Positions 41,031 to 51,230 are shown, counted from the stretch's first letter. The stretch: DNA of 64,000 nucleotides from Thalassotalea sp. PP2-459 (GCF_001913705.1 NZ_MKQD01000015.1:39941-103940); one strand, 5' to 3'. Numbers and translations: made by a program. The notes: a model not told the origin generated them from the sequence alone.

Positions 41031-41280
41031 TTACCCAGAATCAGGAAAATTAGAAAAATTTGCGTTTTTGTGTGTTGAATCAGCAAGAAAGTGCTACGAA
41101 ATATTGCGCTAATGCCGCCTCAACAAGACGGGAGAGCATTATACGCATTTCGCTGATTAACAACAACACAAACTTATCATCAATCTATATAAAATAGTCG
41201 ATAATTTTAGAAACGAAAACTTGCAGTGATGCTCGAAAACGATATCATCCATATATTCTTCCCGTTTGCAGAGCGTCTAT

Positions 41281-41865
41281 ATGAATTCCGATCGTTGTCA
41301 GCACGTTTTCACCGCTATTGATAAAATCAACCGCCAAGATCCAAATAAGCTCACCATCAATCAAGAAAGTATTGCTAAAGAGTTAGTTTACGGTCACCAA
41401 ATGACTGCTTGTTTGAATAAGTACTGGCCAAATGCCAATGAATGTTTACAAATAGCGGTACGTGCGCAACATGTAAAACGTTGGCATATAGCACGCTCCG
41501 AATATCCTACAGGTAAACAAGGCTATCTTACTTGGCGAAAAGAGTTAGGGAAAATGCACGCTGATATAGCCAAAAAGATTATGCTAGAACATGGTTATAA
41601 TGAGCAAGAAGCTGAACACACCGCTAAAATTATTAGAAAAGAAAAGTTAAAACGAGATCAAGACAGCCAAACACTCGAAGATGTTGCATGCTTGGTGTTT
41701 TTACAACATTACTTTGCACCGTTTGCTGAAAAACATAGCGATGAAAAAGTAATTTCTATCTTGCAAAAAACATGGAGAAAAATGTCCGACAAGAGCCATG
41801 AAATAGCCTTGAAATTGACGTTGCCTGAGCACTTAGCAGCATTAGTAAACAAAGCACTTAGCTAA
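41281..41865 (+). CDS. DUF4202 family protein
   Basis: Protein of about 194 residues matching the DUF4202 family, whose function is unknown. It contains HVKRWHIARSEYPTGKQGYLTWRKEL (seen as two parts: the HVKRWHIARSEYP motif and YLTWRKELGKMHA), plus EDVACLVFLQHYF with conserved D/H pattern that suggests an HD-like metal-binding helical fold. The ATG at 41281 is preferred over a TTG at 41266; the ribosome site is weak. It is divergent from pyrG and alone in its unit. Confidence 0.82.
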   Translation: MNSDRCQHVFTAIDKINRQDPNKLTINQESIAKELVYGHQMTACLNKYWPNANECLQIAVRAQHVKRWHIARSEYPTGKQGYLTWRKELGKMHADIAKKIMLEHGYNEQEAEHTAKIIRKEKLKRDQDSQTLEDVACLVFLQHYFAPFAEKHSDEKVISILQKTWRKMSDKSHEIALKLTLPEHLAALVNKALS

Positions 41866-41951
41866 ACTGTTACTCAGTATTGGTAGTACGCCTCTCTATA
41901 AATAGGCTGAAAGCCAAAACATACCGAAGCATAAACTAGGAATGATCAAAT

Positions 41952-41977
41952 AATACCAATTTAATTAAATTGGTATT
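41952..41977. repeat. Perfect 26-bp palindrome at the end of the ybaN-like gene
   Basis: The arms AATACCAATTTAA and TTAAATTGGTATT are exact reverse complements with no spacer. The last base falls in the stop codon of the neighbouring minus-strand gene. It may act as a terminator-like hairpin. Its AATACCAATT core recurs at 54202-54211. Confidence 0.6.
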
Positions 41978-42348
41978 TACTTTAATGGATGATTACCCTC
42001 TGCTATCGGCAACTTACATATGAAAATGAATGGTCCTGCAATTAATGCTACCACTAGAATTTTCAACCAAATATTGTCCATTACATACACAGACCAACTG
42101 GCTGCAAATACAATTGAAACCAAAGCAACGACCTTACCTCTTTTAGGGATACTTTTAGATTGTTGCCAGTGGTAAATTAATGGACCAAATACTTTATTAG
42201 CCAGTAACATGTTATAAAGGCGAGGCGACGATTTTGCAAAACACGCCGCGGCCACCAACAAAAATGGCGTGGTAGGTAAAAGAGGTAACACTGCGCCAAG
42301 GGCTGCGAGTGAAACAAACAATATGCCAATAACTTTTAACAACAACAA
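41977..42348 (-). CDS. YbaN/DUF454 family inner-membrane protein
   Basis: Small membrane protein of 123 residues, function unknown. It aligns with E. coli YbaN: LGAVLPLLPTTPFLLVAAACFAKSSPRL (cited here by its core LPTTPF..AA.CFA.SSPR) is the family signature. Hydrophobic segments lie at about 2-35 and 70-110. The start appears to be TTG at 42348 behind AGGATGC, because no ATG lies in frame before the conserved part. Confidence 0.85.
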   Translation of the reverse strand: MLLLKVIGILFVSLAALGAVLPLLPTTPFLLVAAACFAKSSPRLYNMLLANKVFGPLIYHWQQSKSIPKRGKVVALVSIVFAASWSVYVMDNIWLKILVVALIAGPFIFICKLPIAEGNHPLK

Positions 42349-42477
42349 AGCATCCTAGTGTTCAATTTTGCTCTTACAGTATAGCAAAAATATTATTGAC
42401 GTTTCATCTTCACATAGTATTTGATTTTTCTTCTAGTGAGGCTGCATAAGGTAGCCCTTCTGAACAGGGCTATCACT

Positions 42478-43566
42478 TTAGTCGCGGTTTTTTAACGGTA
42501 ATTGCTTACCATCTAATGTGCCACGCCACTTTTTATCGCCATCTACAATTAACACTTCGCCATATTGACCACGCTTGATGCTTGAATCAATTGCAATAAC
42601 TCTACCTTGATGTTTTGTCAGCACTTCTTTCTGTGAAGTGTGACCAACAACTAGGTGTTCCACATCAAAATGCTTAAGCAATAAATCAATTTCAGCAGAT
42701 GTTGCACCATTATCTTTTAATAAACCTCGATACCAAATAGGCCCTTTAGATTTATGCATGAACTGACCTAAGTCATCTCTAGGCCCAGTAATTTCTCGTT
42801 CTACTAAATTTTCTTTAAAGCTTTTATTGATCATTGCTAGAGTAAGCTTTTGTTCAACTAATTCAGGATGAAAGCCACCATGAGCAAACAACATATTGTT
42901 TATTTTTACTAATACAGGCTTACTTCTTAACCAGTCGCCAAGCACAGAACCTTTATCGAACAATAACTCAAATGGTGTTTCAAGTATTCTGGCAACGTCA
43001 ATGTATTTAGGGTGTAAATAACGCAAGTTTCCATTAAGTACCATTACTTCATGGTTACCTAATAATAAATGCACATAACCACCTGCAGCTTTTGCTTGTT
43101 GTTCAAGCTGATAAACAAACCATAATATTTCAGTCACTTTGGCACCACGATCAAAAATATCGCCGGTGATCACAAAATGTCCTTTACCTAATGCCCAATT
43201 GCCATCACGATCAATAACACCATTACTTTGGAGTAAACGCTTCATGATCGCATATTGACCATGAAAATCACTTGTTGCTACAACACGTTGTTTGGTGTTG
43301 AAAATAAGTGTTGTTTTTTCAATAAAGTCAATATTCGACAACGTTACAGGGTAACCACAGTGATCAATTTGCATGCGTGCAATAAATGATAATCCTTGGT
43401 AGCGTTTTGCTTGACTGTTAATAACACACTCAACAGAAAGCTCACCCTTTTGTTTTTTGATATAAGGCCCATCAGAAACAACCATCGATTGCTCATCACC
43501 TTTTGCATAACTTAAAGCACTCGCTCCAAGTAACCCAATCAGTAGCCATTTACCGATATTAGACAT
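42478..43566 (-). CDS. Shewanella-like (Shelphs-type) PPP-family metallophosphatase, exported
   Basis: Serine/threonine-type phosphoprotein phosphatase fold with an export signal. About 362 residues from the ATG at 43566, with AGG upstream; an ATG two codons earlier is possible. A signal peptide spans about 1-23 (LLIGLLGASALSYA). The PPP metal motifs are in order: SDFHGQY, GDIFDRGA, LLGNHEVM, and late histidines in FAHGGFH and VGHTSQ. This matches the bacterial Shelphs group, some members of which show tyrosine phosphatase activity. The periplasmic substrate is unknown. Confidence 0.85.
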   Translation of the reverse strand: MSNIGKWLLIGLLGASALSYAKGDEQSMVVSDGPYIKKQKGELSVECVINSQAKRYQGLSFIARMQIDHCGYPVTLSNIDFIEKTTLIFNTKQRVVATSDFHGQYAIMKRLLQSNGVIDRDGNWALGKGHFVITGDIFDRGAKVTEILWFVYQLEQQAKAAGGYVHLLLGNHEVMVLNGNLRYLHPKYIDVARILETPFELLFDKGSVLGDWLRSKPVLVKINNMLFAHGGFHPELVEQKLTLAMINKSFKENLVEREITGPRDDLGQFMHKSKGPIWYRGLLKDNGATSAEIDLLLKHFDVEHLVVGHTSQKEVLTKHQGRVIAIDSSIKRGQYGEVLIVDGDKKWRGTLDGKQLPLKNRD

Positions 43567-43688
43567 ATTCATACCTATAAATCTTAAATAAAAAACACAT
43601 CCCTGTGCTGCATTTAGCAATAACGTCCATATCGCTTGATTTCACGTCCTTGTGAAAATGATTCGTCCAGAGAGAATTTATAAGCTGA

Positions 43689-46600
43689 TTAAAACTTCAC
43701 TTCTGCGCCAGCATAAATGAATCGTCCTTTTCCGCCGCCGTAAGAGCTGTCATAGTTGCCTTTACCACCTAAGATAAATGGTCCATTGTTATCAAATACG
43801 TTGTTAACACCACCGAATAGGCGTAATTCTGCACCACTGCTTAAATCAGTGCTGTAAGAAACAGACACGTCATTACGTACATATGATGGTAAGAATAACT
43901 GGTAAGGTTTTTCTGGGTTATCAACACATACAGTTGAATCTTCAGCACATGCCGCATAATACTCAGAGATCACGCCACCATTACCTTCTGCATCAAGTGG
44001 TTCGTAGTAGTCATCATAACGCGACTTACTTGAAACAACATCGCTCTTATACTTCATGCTCCAACGTACACGCCAGCTATCTTTGTACCAAGTTACAGAA
44101 GCACTTGCCGCATCTTGGAAGACGTCAGCAGATAATGAACCTGTGTAATCTGTTGTGTATTGACCGTCAGGAGATGTTTTTGTTTCTTGATAACTTATTA
44201 CATGAGTCCAGTCGGCTTTGATTTTAACATTACCATATTCATTTAAATCAAAACGATATTCTGCTGCCACATCATAACCACTGGTACTGATTTCATCTTG
44301 GTTATAAAGACGTTGCATAACACCAATGATTTGGCCATCAGTTGGATCACGTTGTACGTCATTACAGAAAGGGTTATCACTACCGAACGCTAGTGATGAG
44401 TTATAACAAAATTCAATAATGTCTTCATTGCCAAAAGAAGTGATCGCATCTTCAATTGAAATGTCATAGTAATCAATCGCCATTCTAAAACCATCTAAGA
44501 ATGCCGGCGCCATGGTAATACCAAGTGTGACGGTTTCCGCCGTTTCTTCAAACAAGTCGGCATTACCCACATTAGGTGAATAACCGCTATTCTCATCTTC
44601 AAATTCACCTTCAGCAGCAATTTCAGCAGCAATACCTGGAATTTGTCGACAATTTGCATGGCCTTCATCTGTTGATGTCGCAGTGACTCCATCACAAATA
44701 TCGTCAAACGAATCGTAATCACCACGCGGTGGTGACATGGCTTCAGTAATGGTTGGTGCACGTTGCGCACGAGCCCAGTTTGCACGAACCGCATAACCCT
44801 CGATAGGCTCCCATACTAAACCAGCTTTGTAACTTTGTACTAAATCAATGTTGTCTAAGTCGTATTCAGCCAAACGAACTGATACTTCAGCTGATAAATT
44901 CTTCGCACCTTCAACATCTTTTAATAGTGGGAATGCCGCTTCAGCAAATACTTCTGCCACACTTAAATCACCTTTAAAGTCAGGCACGTAATTAAACGTT
45001 ACACCACCATCAGGTACATTTGTGCTTACTTCTTGTGAATCCTTACGGTATTCAAAACCAAATACCGAAGACACCATACCAGCTGGCATTTCAAACAAGT
45101 CGCCCGCCATATAACCAAGCATATTGAATTGCTCAATATCAGTGTTGATGGTTGGATTTGCACGAATATAATCTGCCGCTTCATCAGTAATAGCGCCTTC
45201 ACCAAACATGTTTAGCGGCACACAGCCTTCACCGCGAGCAGTCGCGTCAACACATTGATAACCGCCATTACCGTCACTTTCTACATCTAAGGCATTACGC
45301 ACATTAGCAACATAAAGTTCATTAAAACGACGTTGACGTTGTTCGAACTTACCGAAACCTACGGATAAATCCCAATCCCATTCGCCATCGAACATAGTAC
45401 CTTGTAAACCGGCCCACGAACGAATCGTTCGACGGGTATTATCAGTAATTATGTTACCTACTTCGGCAAAGTTTCTATCCCATTTTACGCCACTTGAACT
45501 TGCTTGATCGCGGATTTCTTCTGGCATAAATGGGTTATTTTTAGGGATACGACCGATACAGTCTTCACCAAACTCACCTGTTGACGAATCACGGGTTACA
45601 ATTAAATCACACTCATCTTCACTTTCAGGTGCTTTATCATTGATTGAACGGTTATAGCTATATTGTAACTGACCGTAGAACATCGTATCGTCAGTTAGAT
45701 CATAATCAACTTTTACAGCCGCAGACGCTTTTTCATCTGGTACACGTAACATAACAAATTGGTTAGTATTGATGCCATAACGCTCTTCATGCCAGTCATC
45801 ACGTAAGCCGTTTTGATCATACCAAAAGCCAGCATCTGGACGCGTACTACTTTCTTCATCAAAAACACCGCCAGGGATAGAATCACTTAAACTACGCCAA
45901 TCAGCTTTAGTAATATCACGCATACATTGATCGCCAGATTCTGTTAGCATCACATTACACATAAGATCATCATCATAATCCCAAGAATCTTGCTGTTGCG
46001 CACGGCTGCGATCTTCAAAATCTAAACCGAATTCGCGGTCATAACTTGTTGCAAGGAAAATGCTACCGCGGCCATCAGCGATATCAGTACCAAAATCCAT
46101 GTCTAAACCGTATTCGCGCGCGCCGCCATCCGTTGATTCACCGCCACGTGCTTTAAATGAGAAACCTTCAGCATCTTTTTTGGTAATAATGTTTACCACA
46201 CCTGCGATAGCGTCTGAACCATACGCAGCTGATGCACCACCGGTGATAACTTCTACGCGATCTACCATGCCTGAAGGAATAGTGCTTAAGCTGACATAGT
46301 TACCGCTATAACTGTTAGACACAACACGACGACCATCAATTAACGTTAAGGTACGATTCGTACCTAATTCACGTAAATCAATCGTTGAAAGACCGGTATT
46401 TTGCACACTTGATTGAGAGTTACTGTTACTTGTACCTTCTGATAACTGAGGAAGTTCATCAATTAAGATATCTGACAATGAACCGATACCAGTATCTTCA
46501 ATGGCTTCTCTGTCCATTGTTGCTAATGGTGTAGCTACACTAAAACTATCGCGTCTTAAACGAGAACCAGTAACGGTAATTTTTTCAGGCTTTTCTTCTT

Positions 46601-46754
46601 TTACCTGTTTTTCTGATGAACTTTGAGCAGAAGCAGACTGTGCCTCTACTTCGGCAAGCAACTGGTTTTCATCTGCTGAAGCAGTACCAGAGATAGCAAC
46701 AACAGAGCTAAACATAGCTGACTGTATCGCGACCGATATGCGTGTTTTTTTCAT
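43689..46754 (-). CDS. TonB-dependent receptor
   Basis: Outer-membrane transporter of about 1021 residues; the ATG at 46754 is behind AAGGGAAATGTC. A signal peptide covers about 1-28 (ending GTASA), then a Gln/Ser/Glu-rich linker. The TonB box is near EKITVTGSRLRR, followed by a plug domain (GIGSLSDILIDELPQ, LIDGRRVVS, GGASAAYGSDAIAGVVNIITK shown as its GSDAIAGVVNII core) and a long barrel ending in YAGAEVKF with terminal Phe. Many acidic residues and several cysteine pairs occur in loops. Such large Alteromonadales receptors often import peptides or glycans; the ligand is unknown. It is divergent from a membrane regulator. Confidence 0.93.
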   Translation of the reverse strand: MKKTRISVAIQSAMFSSVVAISGTASADENQLLAEVEAQSASAQSSSEKQVKEEKPEKITVTGSRLRRDSFSVATPLATMDREAIEDTGIGSLSDILIDELPQLSEGTSNSNSQSSVQNTGLSTIDLRELGTNRTLTLIDGRRVVSNSYSGNYVSLSTIPSGMVDRVEVITGGASAAYGSDAIAGVVNIITKKDAEGFSFKARGGESTDGGAREYGLDMDFGTDIADGRGSIFLATSYDREFGLDFEDRSRAQQQDSWDYDDDLMCNVMLTESGDQCMRDITKADWRSLSDSIPGGVFDEESSTRPDAGFWYDQNGLRDDWHEERYGINTNQFVMLRVPDEKASAAVKVDYDLTDDTMFYGQLQYSYNRSINDKAPESEDECDLIVTRDSSTGEFGEDCIGRIPKNNPFMPEEIRDQASSSGVKWDRNFAEVGNIITDNTRRTIRSWAGLQGTMFDGEWDWDLSVGFGKFEQRQRRFNELYVANVRNALDVESDGNGGYQCVDATARGEGCVPLNMFGEGAITDEAADYIRANPTINTDIEQFNMLGYMAGDLFEMPAGMVSSVFGFEYRKDSQEVSTNVPDGGVTFNYVPDFKGDLSVAEVFAEAAFPLLKDVEGAKNLSAEVSVRLAEYDLDNIDLVQSYKAGLVWEPIEGYAVRANWARAQRAPTITEAMSPPRGDYDSFDDICDGVTATSTDEGHANCRQIPGIAAEIAAEGEFEDENSGYSPNVGNADLFEETAETVTLGITMAPAFLDGFRMAIDYYDISIEDAITSFGNEDIIEFCYNSSLAFGSDNPFCNDVQRDPTDGQIIGVMQRLYNQDEISTSGYDVAAEYRFDLNEYGNVKIKADWTHVISYQETKTSPDGQYTTDYTGSLSADVFQDAASASVTWYKDSWRVRWSMKYKSDVVSSKSRYDDYYEPLDAEGNGGVISEYYAACAEDSTVCVDNPEKPYQLFLPSYVRNDVSVSYSTDLSSGAELRLFGGVNNVFDNNGPFILGGKGNYDSSYGGGKGRFIYAGAEVKF

Positions 46755-47132
46755 GACATTTCCCTTATTTTTTATGTGACTTTCTTTGTATACTGCCAAC
46801 ATCCTTGCACCACTTAGTAGATAAAAAATGTGACAGCAATGATAAGCAACGACTTTTATTATTTTTGCTTTAGCTACTTATTTACGTAAGTGTAGGTAAT
46901 GGCACAATCGGCTGAGCGTCTTTTCTATCTCTATTTAACATCTATTTTTATTTTCCCCTTTAAAATCAAATCTTAACAAACAACATCAACATCAATACTT
47001 TTTTATATAAATGTAAAATAGTTACACTTTTAAGACGAGTTTATATTGTATGTGTTGTGAGTAATCGCTATTATTATTTTGCAACGTTTTTGTACTCCAC
47101 CCCAAATAAATAACAAGGCTTTAGCTCGATTT
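46755..47132. other. Divergent intergenic region between receptor and regulator (378 bases)
   Basis: No gene is visible. It holds an inverted repeat TGTAA (47012-47016) / TTACA (47022-47026) with a 5-base spacer, 107 bases before the regulator start, which could be an operator. The rest is AT-rich with no terminator or clear promoter. Confidence 0.5.
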
Positions 47133-49265
47133 ATGATTTCAGATTCGGTATTCACTATTGGTCAATGTCAAGTGATTCCCATCGAATACGCTATTTGTTT
47201 TTCCGGACAAGAAAAACAATCACTCCAACCCAAATTTATAGAACTGCTGTGTTATTTAGCAAAAGAATACCCACGCGTTATTCCCAGAGAAGAGTTAATT
47301 GAAAATGTTTGGAATGGTAATCAATACGTTGGCGAAAAAGCGCTAACCAATGCAATTTGGCATTTGCGACAAAACCTGCAAGGTGCAGATGGCGATAGTG
47401 AAGTCATTGAAACAATTAGAAAAGTAGGTTACCGATTATTAATTGAGCCTGTTTTTTTACACGAACCTGAGCGCTCTCAACCGTTAATCACTGAAGAACA
47501 AGTCGTTCCTGCAAACCAAGCACCAAAAGGCATTATTGCCTTAGCTGTAGCATTAATCGGTTTACTTGCCATTGTGGTAATGCAGCTAACACAACCTAAG
47601 CAATATAACGACCTCATAGTTAGTGAAATTACCAAAGAGCCAGGTACAGAGCTGTTTGCGTCCCCATCACCTGATGGCAGAAAAATCGTGTTTAAGTGGA
47701 GTGGAGAACAAGCAGATCGTAATTTATATTTGCAAGATCGTAATAACAATGATCGTCCACCTGAACAACTTACTTTTGGTAATAATCACCTTAGTCATTC
47801 TGTCTGGAGTAACGATGGTCAATATTTATATTTCGCCAAGCGCGCTGCCGATCGCAGCCAATGCCACGTTATTCAGTTAAAAATAAAAACGCGAGAAGAA
47901 AATCCAATTGTAGATTGTCCACTAAAAGGAGGCTACTACTATATTGATATTTCGCCTGATGATAAAACCCTTGCGTTTCACGGCTTCCATGAACCTGCCG
48001 ATGAAAATGGCATTTATTTTATTGACTTAACCGACCAACAAAGCCAGCCGATTCGTTTTTCATGCAGTATTGACTGCGGTTATAAAGATAGAGACTTTAA
48101 ATTTTCCCCGGATGGAAAGCATATTGCAGTTACGCGACGTGTCAGCCGTTTTAATGAAAATATTTATTTGGTCAATCTTGCTAGCAAAGAAGCCACGGCG
48201 ATAACCACCAATGAAGAAGATATTGTAGGCTTAACTTGGCACCCGTCAGGTAAAAAACTGGTATACGCTGCGCAACGTGCTGATAAAAGATCTGGTCATA
48301 TTGTTGATATCAAGAATAAAGAAACCGCACAAATTGATATAGATGGTTTTAGTTACCCGGCGTTTGCAACACAAAGTGGTGAGTTGTTTTTTCAACAGCG
48401 AAGCGAGAAGTACCATTTAGCAACATTAGCATTAGACAGTGATATCGTATCTACGCCCTTTCCGTTGATACAATCAGAGTTTAGCCACCACCACCCGCAT
48501 TATTCTCATAAACAAAATAAAATTGCTTATGTCTCCAATGAGTCTGGCTATTATGAGCTTTGGTTAACCGACACATCAGGTAAAAACCGAACGCAATTAA
48601 CCTTTTTAGAACGGTCAATACGTTACCCTCGATGGTCACACGACGGCTCTAAAATAGCCTTTCTTGCTCCAATTGAAGGTAATGAATCTGATAAAATTTA
48701 TATTTATCATATGGACACGCAAAAACTGTCTATCGTGCCGAGCCAACATAAAGTACATAACCGCCCTACGTGGTCATGGCAAGACGATGCCATTATTTCC
48801 GCAGTTTATGAGAGCGAATATGTGGACTTACATCAAATAGATGTAAAAACAGGAGACAGCAAGCGCTTAACGTTTGATGGTGGTCGTTTTGGTGTTATGA
48901 CCTCTCCATCGACGTTAGTGTATACCGCAACCAAAAAAGGACTTTGGCAAAAAGAATTAGATAATAATTTATTTAATGACAGTCCCTTAGAGAAAATATC
49001 GGGTAAAGATTTTAGAGTCACGTACGCGTGGGAGTATACCGAACAAGGTATTTACTATCGTAAAAATTATCGACGTTACCACCTTATTAGCTTTTACAGT
49101 TTTGCCACACAAACCAGTACACCTTTAGTTAAATTACCGAAAGATTCTTTAGGTTCAACGACCAATTTATCAACACTGGCGAGTATAGATACCTTATTGT
49201 TTACCCAAGCTGACTCCCCCCAGTCAGATATTAAAAAGTTAACGCACCCATTTTTACAAAATTAA
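47133..49265 (+). CDS. Membrane-bound winged-helix regulator with PD40/TolB-like sensor domain
   Basis: CadC-like one-component transcription regulator, about 710 residues from the ATG at 47133 (a TTG at 47079 is also in frame; no strong ribosome site for either). An OmpR-type DNA-binding domain covers about 4-104 (RVIPREELIENVW, ALTNAIWHLRQNL, ETIRKVGYRLL). One membrane segment lies at about 132-151. The C-terminal periplasmic half is made of WD40/PD40 beta-propeller repeats (SPDGRKIVF, SPDDKTLAF, SPDGKHIAV, SHDGSKIAF). It is divergent from the TonB receptor, suggesting that it senses a periplasmic signal and controls that gene. Confidence 0.88.
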   Translation: MISDSVFTIGQCQVIPIEYAICFSGQEKQSLQPKFIELLCYLAKEYPRVIPREELIENVWNGNQYVGEKALTNAIWHLRQNLQGADGDSEVIETIRKVGYRLLIEPVFLHEPERSQPLITEEQVVPANQAPKGIIALAVALIGLLAIVVMQLTQPKQYNDLIVSEITKEPGTELFASPSPDGRKIVFKWSGEQADRNLYLQDRNNNDRPPEQLTFGNNHLSHSVWSNDGQYLYFAKRAADRSQCHVIQLKIKTREENPIVDCPLKGGYYYIDISPDDKTLAFHGFHEPADENGIYFIDLTDQQSQPIRFSCSIDCGYKDRDFKFSPDGKHIAVTRRVSRFNENIYLVNLASKEATAITTNEEDIVGLTWHPSGKKLVYAAQRADKRSGHIVDIKNKETAQIDIDGFSYPAFATQSGELFFQQRSEKYHLATLALDSDIVSTPFPLIQSEFSHHHPHYSHKQNKIAYVSNESGYYELWLTDTSGKNRTQLTFLERSIRYPRWSHDGSKIAFLAPIEGNESDKIYIYHMDTQKLSIVPSQHKVHNRPTWSWQDDAIISAVYESEYVDLHQIDVKTGDSKRLTFDGGRFGVMTSPSTLVYTATKKGLWQKELDNNLFNDSPLEKISGKDFRVTYAWEYTEQGIYYRKNYRRYHLISFYSFATQTSTPLVKLPKDSLGSTTNLSTLASIDTLLFTQADSPQSDIKKLTHPFLQN

Positions 49266-50266
49266 CGCTCTGTATTCCAGTTAAAGAAGTAAGCACCTAG
49301 CGATAAGAATACTGTAGTCATCACTGCCATTATCGCTAAGTGGTAACTAATGTCTGCTAAACTTGCACCTTCTGTAATAATTTTTCGTGCGCCTGACACT
49401 AAATGGGTTAAAGGTAAAAAGTCAGCAAAAACTTGTAAACCTTTAGGCGCACCTTCAAGACTAAACCATACGCCAGAAAGCATCATCATTGGCCAAGAAA
49501 CTAGATTCAACAACCCACCCGTAAGCTCTTCACTTTTACTTCTTGATGCCATTAATAACCCTAAGGTGATCAAACTCGTTGAACCGAGTAAACCAACAAT
49601 AAATAAGTCAACGTAACTGCCTAACATATAAAAATTAAAAAACACATTACAACCAAGATAAATAACACTCGAAGTAAGCATCACAATAATGATACGTGAT
49701 GCTAATTGCGCACTAACAAACTCTAATGCCGTTAGTGGTGTAGCCTTCAACCGCTTTAATACTGCATTTTTTCTATACCTTACAATGACATATCCCACAC
49801 CAAACAAGCATGAAAACATCATATTCATTCCCAATATACCCGGTAACACCCAATCAACGTAGCGTATTTTTTCACCCGTAGTCGTTAATGCTTCAAAGCC
49901 TGATTGTTCGGCTAAAAATATTCTTTCAACTAAATAACCATTAGGAGAATCTTGATTGATCCAATACCGTTGATTGGTAAAATCAACCACCATGTCAAGG
50001 CTATGATGAGCAAGCTTAGTTTGGGCAAGAGCTACATCTTGGTAATCAACAAAATCTATATACTTCGTTTGCAGAAAGTTTGATTCAACCTTTGTTAAAT
50101 CTATCACACCGACTTTATAAGCAGCTTTACCATCACCAGAGAAAACAAATGACAACACCACTAACAAAATTACAGGAAACAGAATACTCCAACCTAACGA
50201 TGACTTATCCCTCACAAACTCTAAATTACGTGCCTTAACGACAGCTAAAAACCGACTAATGTTCAT
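49262..50266 (-). CDS. ABC-2 type transporter permease
   Basis: Membrane subunit of an ABC exporter, 334 residues. One N-terminal membrane segment (about 25-45) is followed by an extracytoplasmic loop and a cluster of about five segments (about 145-330), the ABC-2 arrangement. SGVWFSLEGAPKGLQ..ADFLPLTHLVSGAR is the typical end motif. It begins one base after the ATPase stop, so the two are translationally coupled. It is convergent with, and overlaps by four bases, the end of the regulator gene. The substrate is unknown. Confidence 0.88.
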   Translation of the reverse strand: MNISRFLAVVKARNLEFVRDKSSLGWSILFPVILLVVLSFVFSGDGKAAYKVGVIDLTKVESNFLQTKYIDFVDYQDVALAQTKLAHHSLDMVVDFTNQRYWINQDSPNGYLVERIFLAEQSGFEALTTTGEKIRYVDWVLPGILGMNMMFSCLFGVGYVIVRYRKNAVLKRLKATPLTALEFVSAQLASRIIIVMLTSSVIYLGCNVFFNFYMLGSYVDLFIVGLLGSTSLITLGLLMASRSKSEELTGGLLNLVSWPMMMLSGVWFSLEGAPKGLQVFADFLPLTHLVSGARKIITEGASLADISYHLAIMAVMTTVFLSLGAYFFNWNTER

Positions 50267-50267
50267 A

Positions 50268-51149
50268 TTATTCTCTCAAAGAATGACCGGTTAATTTTAG
50301 AAACAGATCATCAAGATTCGGCGACTTTACATGTAGCCCCGTTAGTGAAATATTTTGCTTTATCAAATACGCTAATGTTTGTTCAACGGTTGACGTGGAA
50401 ATTACCACTTTATTACCTTCGATCAACCAATTATTTTCTGCCACTAAATGTTCATCTATATCTTCTATAGGCAGATTGATAAAAACATCCTTAAAGTGCC
50501 TTGAAAGTAACTGGTCAGGCGTGCCCTGTTCAATAACTTTGCCTTTATCCATTATTGCTACATCGTCACAAAGTTGCTCTGCTTCGTCCATATAATGAGT
50601 CGTTAAAATAACTGTTTTATTATTGGCTTTAATTTTACCTATCAATTGCCAAAAATTTCGTCTTGCTTGTGGATCTAACCCCGTTGTTGGTTCATCTAAA
50701 AAAACAATATCGGGGTCATTAATTAGTGCCAATGCTAATAACAAACGTTGCTTTTGACCGCCAGATAATAGGCGATTATCTCGCGATAAAAAATCACCTA
50801 AATCACATAATTCAATTAAACGTTCATGGCTTATTGTTTGTTGATAAAATGAAGAGAACAGATTAAGTGTTTCTTTTACCGTTAGGAAATCTTGCAAAGC
50901 GGTATGTTGAAATTGAATGCCTATTTGCTGAGCAATGGCAGTAGTCGCAGGTTTTCCGTAGTACTTCACTTGACCAGAGGACGGCTTAATGATCCCTTCC
51001 ATAATTTCGATTGTTGTTGTTTTTCCTGCGCCATTTGGACCTAACAAACCGAAACATTGACCTTGGTTGATGGAAAAGTCTACGCCATCTACCGCATTTA
51101 ACTCACCATATACTTTTGTTAACCCTTTTACTTCAATGACCGGTGTCAT
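50268..51149 (-). CDS. ABC transporter ATP-binding protein (exporter type)
   Basis: ATPase partner of the downstream permease, 293 residues. Walker A is GPNGAGKTTTIEIM, the signature is LSGGQKQRLLLALAL, and Walker B is DIVFLDEPTTGLDPQ, followed by TTHYMDEAEQLCD. The C-terminal extension with NLDDLFLKLTG is typical of the DrrA/CcmA-like exporters of drugs, lipids or peptides. No gene nearby indicates a substrate. Confidence 0.92.
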   Translation of the reverse strand: MTPVIEVKGLTKVYGELNAVDGVDFSINQGQCFGLLGPNGAGKTTTIEIMEGIIKPSSGQVKYYGKPATTAIAQQIGIQFQHTALQDFLTVKETLNLFSSFYQQTISHERLIELCDLGDFLSRDNRLLSGGQKQRLLLALALINDPDIVFLDEPTTGLDPQARRNFWQLIGKIKANNKTVILTTHYMDEAEQLCDDVAIMDKGKVIEQGTPDQLLSRHFKDVFINLPIEDIDEHLVAENNWLIEGNKVVISTSTVEQTLAYLIKQNISLTGLHVKSPNLDDLFLKLTGHSLRE

Positions 51150-51230
51150 TAAATCCCTCCATAATATTACTTACACATCAGATAGTAACGCTTAATTCGG
51201 CGCTTCACAACATCAACAAACACTTAATAC

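Noticed and set aside
43883..44221. 112-codon plus-strand frame opposite the TonB receptor
   Set aside because: It is antisense to well-conserved barrel-coding sequence, with no ribosome site; its His/Gln-rich content is a shadow pattern.
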